This document shows positions 42,903 through 51,937 of a stretch of 64,000 nt of DNA, piece by piece; positions within the stretch are counted from its first letter, which is position 1, and each line of letters begins with the position of its first letter. The notes beneath the pieces were generated by a model, which was given only the letters and a program-made list of their open reading frames with translations, was not told the DNA's origin and made no database searches. The translations under genes and the position numbers were made by a program. The DNA is taken from contig NZ_CP066831.1 of the NCBI RefSeq assembly GCF_016598615.1, forward strand, positions 7,564,001-7,628,000. The letters are read 5' to 3'. This DNA comes from Streptomyces liliifuscus (GTDB lineage: Bacteria; Actinomycetota; Actinomycetes; Streptomycetales; Streptomycetaceae).

Positions 42903-45227
42903 TCATGAGGTGGTGACGGACAAGGGCAGGAACGGGCTGGGCCTGCCGTGCCAGGAGACGCGCAGCGCGTCGCGGGCTCGGGTGGTGGCGACGAAGAGCT
43001 GGTTGCGGCTCTTCTTGAGTTCGCGCTCGTAGCGGTTGGGGTCGGCCGTCTCGTACTTCTCGATGAGGGCGGTGCGCGGGAGGATGCCGTCGCTCGCGCC
43101 GATGACCGCGAGCTTCTGGTATTCAAGCCCCTTGAACCGGTGCATCGTGCCGATATGGACCTCGCCACCGCCCTGCGGGCCGTCCTTGGTGAGGGTCGCC
43201 GTGGTGATGCCGTGCTTCATCTCCAGGTCGGCGGCGACGCGGCCGGCCATCTCGCCGTCGGCGACGCAGACGGCGATGGTGCCGCTCGGGTCGCGTACGG
43301 TGCCGTCCTCGCCGGGCTGCGTGATGTCCGCGCGCCACTGCTTGAGGGCCTCGGCGAGCCGGGTGATCTCGTCGGTCCAGTCGACGCAGGCGACGTACTC
43401 GGGGGCCGGGCCGTGCAGCAGGGAGTGGTAGCCGTCGAGGGTGTCGGTGCCGTCGTCGAGGTTGTCGTAGGTCGCCCCGCGGACGACCTTGGCGGCTTGG
43501 TCGAGGATCTCCTGGGTAGTGCGGTAGCTGAGCGTCAGCTTCGAGGCGCGGCCGCGGATGTGGACGCCGACGGTGGAGAGGGTGACCTGTCGGTCGTAGA
43601 TCCGCTGGTGGGTGTCGCTGGCGATGAACAGGTCGTCCGGACCGGGCACGACCATGGCGCGCAGCATCTTCCAGTGGGCGGGGCTGAGGTCCTGGGCCTC
43701 GTCGACGACGATGTGGCGGTAGCGATGACGCAGGTAGCGCATCGCGGAGCTGTTGTCGTCGAGGTGGATGAGGTCGCCGCCGCCGATGGCCGCCTTGCGT
43801 TCGGCCCGGCTCTGGATCTTGCGGGCGCGTTCCATCTCGTAGCGGGCCGCGCGTTCGGCGGCCTGGGCCCAGGTCTCACGGCCCATGCCGTTGAGGCGCA
43901 GGGTGAACTGGTCGAGCAGCTTCCAGATGGCGGCGCGTTCGGGGCGGTTGAGGGCGCGGCCCATGCCGGCGCGGCGGGCTTTGAAGTAGTCCTGGCGGGT
44001 GGCCAGGGACTGGCCGAGGATGATCTGTTCCCATTCGTCGAAGAGGAACTCGGCGTCCCAGCGCTGCTCGTCGTGTTCGAAGAGGACCTCGCGCAGCACA
44101 TCCAGAGCCCGGTCGTCGGTGATCAGGCCGCGCTGTGCGCCGGGCGCGGTGTTCTCGTTGAGAACGCTCTGGGCGAGCTGGTCGATGTGCTTGATGTCGA
44201 CCCGGTCCAGCAGCGCCGGGTCCATGAGCGAGGTGAGCCGGGAGCGCAGGTCGGCGGTGAGGTTCTTGGTGTACGTGGTCAGCAGGATCGGCCTGCCGTG
44301 GCCGGGCGGCAGAGCCGCGGCGAGGCGGGCGACGCGGTGCAGGGCAACGATGGTCTTGCCGGTGCCGGGGCCGCCGCTGACCCGGGCGGGGCCGCTGTAG
44401 TTCCGTTCGGCGGTCTTGCGTTGGGTGGGGTGGAGGTAGACCTTCCAGGCGCGGAAGTCGCCCTCGGCCAGGATGTTGCGGATGTCGTCGTCGACCGTGG
44501 TGACCGCGGTACGGGTGAGGGCCGCCGCCATATCGTTCTCGAAGCCCGGTTCGAGTTCGGTGGAGGCAGGCTCGGTGATCTCACGCTCGACCTCGTCCAC
44601 GGACATGCCGGAGCCGAGTCCGGTGAGGACCTCGGCGGTCAGACGTGGGGCGCCGACGATGAGTTGGTCGAGTTCCTCGTCGGTCGTGACGGTGAGGGCG
44701 AGGTCGATGAGGGCGTCGGCGACACCGAGCCGCCGCAGGTCCTCAGGGGCGCGGCTGGCGAGGAGGGGTTCGACGTGGGCGATCGGTTGTTGCGTCACGA
44801 CGGGGGCGGGCGTGGGCTCGGCCTGTGCGTCGTGATCGTCCGGGGCCGGGGTGAGTTGGAGTCCCGCGCGCTGGAGGACACTCTGGCCGACGACGCCGAG
44901 ATCGACGAACTCGATCTCGCCGGTGATCCGGTTGATGGCGACGGTGAGTTCTTCGTAGACGTCCTTGCGGTGGCGGACGGCGACGATCAGCCACTGCTGG
45001 ATGCCATCGGCGCCGACCCCCGCCCGGGCAAGAAGCGCCCGGTACGAGCGGTCGATCTTGGCGCGGAAGATCCGGCCGTCGCCCTTGAGAGGCTTGAGGT
45101 CGAGGCTGGGGTGGTCGGGTTCGAGACGGAACTGGTGGCAGAAGTCGTAGAACTTGGTCTTGACCGACGAGTCCATTTTGTAGAGCTCGTTTTCGGCCTT
45201 CTGGTAGAGGCTGAGGCGTGCGGTCAT
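42903..45227 (-). CDS. RelE-like domain fused to UvrD-type helicase
   Basis: The 774-aa protein begins with a RelE/ParE-like domain (residues 1-110: SLYQKAENELYKMDSSVKTK, FRAKIDRSYRALLARAG, WLIVAVRHRKDVYEE). After a linker comes a UvrD helicase: Walker A SGGPGTGKTIVALHRVARLA near 289, VVDEAQDLSPAHWKMLRAM near 512, and HIGTMHRFKGLEYQKLAVIG and LFVATTRARDALRVSW. A toxin-fold domain on a helicase suggests RNA or ribosome-linked recognition rather than free toxicity. Its start overlaps the stop of the 2237-aa helicase (4 bp), so it is the last gene of the second DISARM-related operon. Confidence 0.87.
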   Translation of the reverse strand: MTARLSLYQKAENELYKMDSSVKTKFYDFCHQFRLEPDHPSLDLKPLKGDGRIFRAKIDRSYRALLARAGVGADGIQQWLIVAVRHRKDVYEELTVAINRITGEIEFVDLGVVGQSVLQRAGLQLTPAPDDHDAQAEPTPAPVVTQQPIAHVEPLLASRAPEDLRRLGVADALIDLALTVTTDEELDQLIVGAPRLTAEVLTGLGSGMSVDEVEREITEPASTELEPGFENDMAAALTRTAVTTVDDDIRNILAEGDFRAWKVYLHPTQRKTAERNYSGPARVSGGPGTGKTIVALHRVARLAAALPPGHGRPILLTTYTKNLTADLRSRLTSLMDPALLDRVDIKHIDQLAQSVLNENTAPGAQRGLITDDRALDVLREVLFEHDEQRWDAEFLFDEWEQIILGQSLATRQDYFKARRAGMGRALNRPERAAIWKLLDQFTLRLNGMGRETWAQAAERAARYEMERARKIQSRAERKAAIGGGDLIHLDDNSSAMRYLRHRYRHIVVDEAQDLSPAHWKMLRAMVVPGPDDLFIASDTHQRIYDRQVTLSTVGVHIRGRASKLTLSYRTTQEILDQAAKVVRGATYDNLDDGTDTLDGYHSLLHGPAPEYVACVDWTDEITRLAEALKQWRADITQPGEDGTVRDPSGTIAVCVADGEMAGRVAADLEMKHGITTATLTKDGPQGGGEVHIGTMHRFKGLEYQKLAVIGASDGILPRTALIEKYETADPNRYERELKKSRNQLFVATTRARDALRVSWHGRPSPFLPLSVTTS

Positions 45228-48200
45228 CGGGCGGCACTCTGTTCTTCGGAGTCGGGACGGGCGGTGACGTCGGGGAGCGCGGTGAGCAGGGTGTCGAGAT
45301 CAGCGAGCCAGTCGTCGGCCGAGCGGATGGTGAACCCGGCGTCGCGGTAGGCGCTCCAGGTCTTGTCGCTCTCCTCGTCCGCCTGGTCGTACGGCTCGGC
45401 CATGACGGCGATCCGCTGGTCACCGTGGTCCCAGGCGAAGTCGGCGAGCCACCCGCGTTCGCCGAGCTCGTAGCCGTAGGCGGGGGCCTTCTTGCCACAG
45501 TCGGCCAACACGCGGGCGAGGCGGGTGAGAGGGGCGTCAGGTTCGTCCTCGTCGAGGTATTCGAGGATCTCCTGGTCCCACAGCAGATCCCGCATCGGTG
45601 CTTCGGGAGGAGTCTCGTTGGACGCCTCCGTTGGCACGGGCTGCGGTGCGGGTGCGGCGGTGCCGTACTGGACGACGAGGGACTCAAGTTCGCCGAGGCC
45701 GTCGAAGGCCTTGAGGATCGCGGTGTCGAAGCGGCCTGCGGTGGCGGTGGTCAGCTGGACCCCGTCGCCGCCGTCGTGGGCGAGAAACTGAAGGATGTTG
45801 GACCACTGGAGCCAGGAGCGCCAGCGCGCCTTGTGTTCGGGCGTGCCGAGCTGGTCGCGTGCGGTGTCGTCGAGGCAGGCCAGGGCGGACCAGCGGCTGG
45901 TTACCCCGTCGACGAGGAAGGCGACAGGGAGCCCTGACTCATCGCAGGTCTGGAACAGGTTGAGTGTGCCGGTGCCCTGTACGGCCGCCGGGTCGATGCC
46001 GTCAGTGCGGCCCCAGGCGTCGAGGAGACGGTCGAGTGTCTGCCGGGTCTGGTCGGGGGCGCCGTTGCCGACGAGCATCTCCTTGCCGGTGCCGAAGAGT
46101 CCGCCGACGACGGCCGATGCCCGCCTGCCCCAAGCCGCGTCGTCCGGACTGCGCAGGTAGGCGAGAAGCATGGTCATCGGGTCGGTGAAGGCGGAGTCGG
46201 CGAGGTCGTCAGCACCGCGTTCGGCATAGAGCTGCTTGGCGAGGTCCTGGGCACTGCGCGGGTACGGCGGCCACACCGGCTCGGCCGGCTCGCGCCCCGC
46301 GGCGGACTCGGCCGTGTTCGTCAGCCGCTCGAAGGCGTCGAGGTCGTCCCAGGTGAGCTGGAAGACGGCGCGGCCCTCGGACCGGAGCCGGTTGCGCTTG
46401 TCGGCGTCGCCGGCGAGCCGGTTGTGATGGCGGGTGGCGTGGTAGCGGTGTCCGTCGAGGTAGACGGTGATCTTCTGCCGGGGGCCGTCGACGCGTTCGA
46501 AGGTGAAGTCGGTGCGGGTGTAACCCTCGTTGCGCTGAGCGGTCAGACGCCAGCCGTGCACGGTGCCGACCTCGTCCAGACGCAGGTAGGCGCTGTTGTC
46601 GCCGCTCTCCTCAAGGACGGCGTCGGCGCGCTGTCCGGCCCACCCGCGCAGCGCCTTGAGGAAGCGGGCCTCTAGGTCGGACTCGACCTGTCCGTCAAGA
46701 CCGATCTGGTCGGTGTTGCCGACCTTCTTGGTGTCCCAGGCGTCGGTGTCGGTCCCCAGGAGTTCGTCGAGGATCTCCAGGGCGGCCTTGCGGGAGACGC
46801 GGTCGATGTGCTGTTCGTCGGCGTAGAGGTACAGACAGAGGTGGCAGGCCTGCACGCCTTCCCCGTTGCAGGGGCACTCCACCAGCAGCCCGCGCGCACC
46901 CTCCAGCACCTGCCGGAAGGCGGCGGAGTCGGTGAGGCGGTCGAGGTAGCCGGTGCCGTGCGGGAGACGGTCGTACAGGACCAGGAAGTGCCGTGTCTCC
47001 GCGGTGTCCCGGTCCGGCATGGTGGCCAGGGTGGTGGCGAGGTGCTGTGGGTCGCCGCCGAAGGCGCCGTCCACGCCCAGGCGCAGGGCCGCCTGGAAGG
47101 AGTGGACCTTCTCCTCGACGAGGACGGTCGCCGCGGGCAGCAGTACGCGCAGCGCTTCGGTCTCCAACTCGTGGGCGAGCAGGACCGGTTCCTGGTCCAC
47201 CCCCTTCTTGCCGCGCCGCAGCGGGCACCAGGGGGCGTGGTGCTTGAGTTCGCGCTGGCGGTTGGCGGAGTTGTCGACGGCGTCGCGGTCGTCGTCGAAG
47301 ACCGGTCGTCCGTCGGCGCTCGCGGCTCCGCAGGCGGTGCACACGAAGAAGGGAGCGATGCGCACAGGCTTCCCGGCGAGCTGGTCGTTCTCCTGGGCGC
47401 CGATGCTGAGCGGCCCGGCGTTGATACGGCGGATGACGGCACGTCGGGTGTAGTCGACGCCGAAGATCTCTTTGGTGTGCCGCCAGGACTTGCCCACCGC
47501 GAAGTCCTTGGGGTCGATGTCGACCATGTCGACGATGGTGTAGAAGCGGCGGTCGCGGTCGTCGCTCTCGTCGCCGATCCTGGCGTCTTCCCGCTTGTCG
47601 CGGGCCGTCACGACACTGGGCTGAACGATCTGCCGCAGACAGCCGGAGTCGGCGATACCCGTCTCCTCGCAGCGAGGGCAAGGTGTCGTGTCGTTCTCGG
47701 CGTTCTCGGCGCGGACGTAACCGCACGAGGGGCAGAAGCGCCAGTGGCGCCAGTCCTGGTCCCGGCCGGTGACGATGTCGATGCCGGTGATCCGGTGCTT
47801 GTACCCCTCGGCGTAGAAGGTGTTGCCGGGGGCGAGTTCGGACAGGGCGAAGCCGCGCGGCCGCCCGTAGGAGAACGACTTCGACTTGTAGCGGACGCGT
47901 CCCTCGGGCGTGGTGCCCTCGGGCCAGAAGACGGTGGCGTCGAGGGTGGTCGTGGCGTCGATGAGGGCGTAGTTGGGCAGCAGGCCGAGGTCGCACAGCA
48001 CTGTCTGTGCGGGCTGGCGCTGGCGTGTGGCGCCCTGCCTGGAGATGGCTCCGAGCTCGGCCTCCAACTCCGCCTTGGTACCCGCCTGTTCGTCGTCACC
48101 TTCCTTGAGTTCGTCGATTGCGGAACGGATCGTACGGATACGGGTGCGCAGCTTCTGGTTCTCGCGCTCCCACTCCCGCTCGGCCTTCTCGATCGCGCTG

Positions 48201-51200
48201 CGGATGCCGCGTACCGCGTACTTCTCCAGCTCCTTCTTGGCGGTGTCGCTCACGCCGGTCGGGAAGAGTGCGAGGAAGCCCGCGACGAGCTCTTTGCCGT
48301 GGGCGAGGGCGGCGTCGGTGAAGTCGGCGAGGTAGCCGGAGGGGCCGAAGAGTTCGTCGACCCGGCGTGACAGTGCGGACAGCGGCCTGCCGTCCTCGCG
48401 TAGCAGCCGGCCGCGTGCCGCGAGATCGAGGAGGTGGGCGGTGTACTGGCGGCGCAGGATCTCGATGGCCGACAGATACGAGCCCGGTGGCACGATCCGT
48501 CCGTCGATCATGTCCCGTGGCCGGTCGAGGAAGTACAGGTCGCGGCGGGAGCGGTCGGGGATGGTCAACAGGAAGGCGTTACCGGTACGGCGCCCGGCTC
48601 GGCCCGCCTGCTGGGCGTAGTTGGCGGGTCGGCGCGGAAGGGCACCGAGGACGACGGCGGACAGGTCGCCGATGTCGATGCCCATCTCCAGAGTGGGCGT
48701 GCAGGACAGTACGTTGGGGTCGTTGAACCCCTCGCCGTTGCGGAAGGCGTCCTCGACGCGTTCGCGCTTGGGGCGGGAGAGCAGACCGGTGTGCTCGGCG
48801 GTGATGACCTGGTAGGTGCCTGCTCGGCGGTACAGGCTGCGGTAGTAGTCGTCGCGGTAGTCGCGGTCCCGGTCGTGGCGGTCGACGGTCTCAAGCCAAC
48901 GGTCACCAGCGACCAGCCGTCCCTTCGCGCAGCGATACGCCTGGCAGGGCTGCCCGTGGTACTGGGCCAGAAGCGAGGGGTGGACGGTCTGCTCCCAGAA
49001 GCACTTCGGGCAGCGCACATACGACTCGTTGACCTGCGCGTCGGGCAACAACTGCAGCCGGATGGCGCCCGGTTGTAGGCCGTAGAGGCGTACGGCCGTG
49101 TCGCTCGGGGTCCGTGCCGCGAGCAGCCCGGCGTCGGTGAGCCGGGGCAGCAGCCGCACCCAGAACTCGTCGGCCTGTTCACGGGTCATGTCGAGGCAGC
49201 GCTGCGCCCAGGTCTGGTACCAGGACAGACGCCCCGCGGCGAAGTCGAACTCGCTGCTCGACTTGGGCCGCGCCAGCAGGAAGCTCGGCGCGGAGACGCC
49301 CTTGGGGAAGGCCTTCATTCCGCGCGGGCGGCCACCCCAGATGAAGTAGCGGCTGGTACCCGCCTCGTCGAGGAACTTCTCCAGCCACCGGTGCCCGACC
49401 GCACCCCGTGTACGCAGCCGCTCCAACAGCCCACGCAGGAACGCCAGATACCGGGCATCGTCGTGTTCGGTGAGCGCCAGCCCCCGGTGGGCGGCTTCCT
49501 CATGGGCGGCGCGTGCGATCGCCACGGCCGCCCGTACGTCGGGGATCTCCACCCAGGCGGCCGCGGTACGGGTCAGTTCGAGGGTACGGCCGTTGCGGGA
49601 GCGGTGACCGAACTCCATCACGGCCTCGAACGCGAACCGTTCACCGATCAGGTCCCAGGTCTTCCTGTCCCCGCCCCGCCCCGCGCCCGAAAGCAGACGA
49701 GCCACGCCCGTGTCGTCGTGCAGATCCGGCGGGACGACGGCGGCGAGCGTCTCACGGTCGGTGGTCGCCGCGACGACGTCGGCGACGAGGTCGTTGAGCG
49801 CACTGGGCCGCTGCTCGCTCAAATGCTTGGTGAACAGGGCCCGCAGGGAGAAGGTGTACGAGCGGGAGGCGACGAACCCGGCCCGGTGCGCGGCGTCCTG
49901 CACCGAGTCGTTGAACATCAGCGTCTTCGTCTCACGCTGCTCCTTGTCCATCTCCCCGCCGGTGAACAGCTGGGTGACGGACGCGGCCGCGAGCGCGGCG
50001 GCACCCGTACCGACGAAGCGGATCGCGTTGTGCGTGCCACAGGCCGGACACCAGTCGTCCTTGGCGGCGCGTTCAGCAGTGTCGCCGAGCTGGACGAGGA
50101 CGAAGGCGGAATCGGGGCCGGCGGGCGCCGGGTTGCCCTCGTCGTCGTAGTCGCCCTGGGGATCGGGCAGACGCAGGCGCTGGGACAGACCGTCGAGCAC
50201 CATGAGCACGCCCGCGCCGCCGGTCGTCAGCGACTTCTGTGCCGCCGGGTCCATGGCGGTACGGCCGTTGCCCTCGCGGGCCTCGTTGTCGGTGGCCGCC
50301 ACCAGGGTGCGCACCTTGGCCTTGTCGGCGGTGACGGTGGCTCGGCGGATCTTGTGGGCCTCGAAGTTCAGCTCCTCGAAGTCCGACTCGGGGGCTAGGA
50401 CCGACCACCCGGAACGCCCGCACTCACGGCAGTACACCGCGGGCAGAAAGAGCTTGGTGTCGCGGGAGGTGGTGGTGTCCGGCGTCGTACGCGACTGGCT
50501 CCGCGCCCCGGCCGTGTCCCACGCGAACTCGGCCTTCGGCCAAGGCAGTACACCACGCAGCATGCGCGTGACGGACCGCGCCCACTGGTGCACCTCGATC
50601 TGGACGAGGGGTCGGTTGATCGGGGTCGGCGCCTCCGGGTCGCGCGCCACGGCCAGCAGGGCGACGAAGCGGGCGAGGGCCACTGCGGCGATCTGCGGCC
50701 GCGTCGTGATCGCCTCGTCCCAACTCTTCGCCCCACTGCGGCGCATCACGTCAAGCACCTCGTCGTAGGTGCGCACAGTGCTGTCAAAGGCGTTCAGGAC
50801 CGCGTACGTGAGCCGGTTGCGCTTGAGCGCGGCGCCGAGGACGACCGGTTCGGTGACGCGGCTTCCGGTGACGGCCTCGGCGAGGTCCGCGAGTGCTTCG
50901 GAGCCGGAGGCCGGGTCCGGTAAGGAGGTCAGGGTCTCGGGGGGCGTTGCCTGACCGGGAAGGAATCTCGCGTCTGGGATCGACTCGTCCTCGCCGAGAA
51001 TGAACTCGTCGACCGTCAGCCGGTCCTCGCCGACGATCGCGTCCTCGGTGAACTCGGCACCGAAGACGTTGGTGGCGACGGAGAGGAGTTGGGCCACTCC
51101 GTCGGCGTCGGTGCCGGAGGCGAGGGTCGCGGAGGTGGCGACGGGGGTGATCGAGCCGAGCGGCTTGCCGGGCTGGTTGGCATCGACGGCGATGGCCAGG

Positions 51201-51937
51201 CGGCGCAGCAGCATGGCGACGTCGGTTCCCTGCGCGCCGTCGTACGTGTGGAACTCGTCGACGACCACGTAGCCGATGTCACTGCCGTCCCACAGCGGTG
51301 CGTCGGCGGCACGCTGCAGGAGCAGGTCGAGCATCTTGTAGTTGGTGATCAGGATGTCCGGCGGGGACAGCTGCATGTCCTGGCGGCGGGTGTAGACCCG
51401 GTCGTAGTGCGTCGCCGCCTTCTCACCGATGTACAGGCCGGCTCGTACGCCGCTCAACTTGTCGTAATCGATGAGGAGTTGGTTGATACGGGCCGCCTGG
51501 TCGGTGGCCAGGGCGTTCATCGGATAGAGGAAGACCGCCTTGACCCCGTCGTTCCCGGCCCCGCGCTCACGGGCGCAGTGATCGAGTACGGGGTACAGGA
51601 ACGACTCGGTCTTGCCGGACCCCGTGCCCGTGGTGACCAGGGTGGGCTGAGGTAAGTGCCCGTCCTTCGAGGTGAGCCGGGAGAAGGCACGGGCCTGGTG
51701 GGCGTATGGCGTCCAGCCGTCGGTACGCACCCAGTCCAGGTGCTGCTGCCAGCCGTCGTCGGCCGGGGTGAACGGCGTGCGGAGGCGGAGGTATGGTCCG
51801 CGAAACATGCCCGTCGTCTCGTCCCCGAGGAACGAGTGCAGGGCTTTTCTGGCGCCCTCGTCCGCGAGGCCGTACGTCGTGGACAAGTACTGGAGGAGGC
51901 TTTCTTTTAGTCCCTGTGCTTCGAGGGTCGGCCTCAC
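45224..51937 (-). CDS. Very large DEAD/DEAH helicase with DUF1998 and nuclease-like region
   Basis: The 2237-aa protein has SF2 motifs Walker A VTTGTGSGKTESFLYPVLDH and VVVDEFHTYDGAQGTDVAML early, and TPTLEMGIDIGDLSAVVLGA with YAQQAGRAGRRTGNAFLLT around residue 1100. A DUF1998-type region with paired Cys (FCPSCGYVRAENAEND, FFVCTACGAAS, CHLCLYLYADEQH) spans about 1390-1720. From about residue 1750 a PD-(D/E)XK/Vsr-like segment follows (TDFTFERVDGPRQKITVYLD, GHRYHATRHH). It thus combines the jobs of DrmA and DrmB in one chain and may cut DNA. A decayed relative lies at 22746-23944. 4-bp overlaps join it to its neighbours. Confidence 0.88.
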   Translation of the reverse strand: MRPTLEAQGLKESLLQYLSTTYGLADEGARKALHSFLGDETTGMFRGPYLRLRTPFTPADDGWQQHLDWVRTDGWTPYAHQARAFSRLTSKDGHLPQPTLVTTGTGSGKTESFLYPVLDHCARERGAGNDGVKAVFLYPMNALATDQAARINQLLIDYDKLSGVRAGLYIGEKAATHYDRVYTRRQDMQLSPPDILITNYKMLDLLLQRAADAPLWDGSDIGYVVVDEFHTYDGAQGTDVAMLLRRLAIAVDANQPGKPLGSITPVATSATLASGTDADGVAQLLSVATNVFGAEFTEDAIVGEDRLTVDEFILGEDESIPDARFLPGQATPPETLTSLPDPASGSEALADLAEAVTGSRVTEPVVLGAALKRNRLTYAVLNAFDSTVRTYDEVLDVMRRSGAKSWDEAITTRPQIAAVALARFVALLAVARDPEAPTPINRPLVQIEVHQWARSVTRMLRGVLPWPKAEFAWDTAGARSQSRTTPDTTTSRDTKLFLPAVYCRECGRSGWSVLAPESDFEELNFEAHKIRRATVTADKAKVRTLVAATDNEAREGNGRTAMDPAAQKSLTTGGAGVLMVLDGLSQRLRLPDPQGDYDDEGNPAPAGPDSAFVLVQLGDTAERAAKDDWCPACGTHNAIRFVGTGAAALAAASVTQLFTGGEMDKEQRETKTLMFNDSVQDAAHRAGFVASRSYTFSLRALFTKHLSEQRPSALNDLVADVVAATTDRETLAAVVPPDLHDDTGVARLLSGAGRGGDRKTWDLIGERFAFEAVMEFGHRSRNGRTLELTRTAAAWVEIPDVRAAVAIARAAHEEAAHRGLALTEHDDARYLAFLRGLLERLRTRGAVGHRWLEKFLDEAGTSRYFIWGGRPRGMKAFPKGVSAPSFLLARPKSSSEFDFAAGRLSWYQTWAQRCLDMTREQADEFWVRLLPRLTDAGLLAARTPSDTAVRLYGLQPGAIRLQLLPDAQVNESYVRCPKCFWEQTVHPSLLAQYHGQPCQAYRCAKGRLVAGDRWLETVDRHDRDRDYRDDYYRSLYRRAGTYQVITAEHTGLLSRPKRERVEDAFRNGEGFNDPNVLSCTPTLEMGIDIGDLSAVVLGALPRRPANYAQQAGRAGRRTGNAFLLTIPDRSRRDLYFLDRPRDMIDGRIVPPGSYLSAIEILRRQYTAHLLDLAARGRLLREDGRPLSALSRRVDELFGPSGYLADFTDAALAHGKELVAGFLALFPTGVSDTAKKELEKYAVRGIRSAIEKAEREWERENQKLRTRIRTIRSAIDELKEGDDEQAGTKAELEAELGAISRQGATRQRQPAQTVLCDLGLLPNYALIDATTTLDATVFWPEGTTPEGRVRYKSKSFSYGRPRGFALSELAPGNTFYAEGYKHRITGIDIVTGRDQDWRHWRFCPSCGYVRAENAENDTTPCPRCEETGIADSGCLRQIVQPSVVTARDKREDARIGDESDDRDRRFYTIVDMVDIDPKDFAVGKSWRHTKEIFGVDYTRRAVIRRINAGPLSIGAQENDQLAGKPVRIAPFFVCTACGAASADGRPVFDDDRDAVDNSANRQRELKHHAPWCPLRRGKKGVDQEPVLLAHELETEALRVLLPAATVLVEEKVHSFQAALRLGVDGAFGGDPQHLATTLATMPDRDTAETRHFLVLYDRLPHGTGYLDRLTDSAAFRQVLEGARGLLVECPCNGEGVQACHLCLYLYADEQHIDRVSRKAALEILDELLGTDTDAWDTKKVGNTDQIGLDGQVESDLEARFLKALRGWAGQRADAVLEESGDNSAYLRLDEVGTVHGWRLTAQRNEGYTRTDFTFERVDGPRQKITVYLDGHRYHATRHHNRLAGDADKRNRLRSEGRAVFQLTWDDLDAFERLTNTAESAAGREPAEPVWPPYPRSAQDLAKQLYAERGADDLADSAFTDPMTMLLAYLRSPDDAAWGRRASAVVGGLFGTGKEMLVGNGAPDQTRQTLDRLLDAWGRTDGIDPAAVQGTGTLNLFQTCDESGLPVAFLVDGVTSRWSALACLDDTARDQLGTPEHKARWRSWLQWSNILQFLAHDGGDGVQLTTATAGRFDTAILKAFDGLGELESLVVQYGTAAPAPQPVPTEASNETPPEAPMRDLLWDQEILEYLDEDEPDAPLTRLARVLADCGKKAPAYGYELGERGWLADFAWDHGDQRIAVMAEPYDQADEESDKTWSAYRDAGFTIRSADDWLADLDTLLTALPDVTARPDSEEQSAAR

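Noticed and set aside
42948..45350. 800-codon plus-strand open frame opposite the RelE-UvrD gene
   Set aside because: Shadow of a clear helicase gene. No recognisable motif and no start signal.
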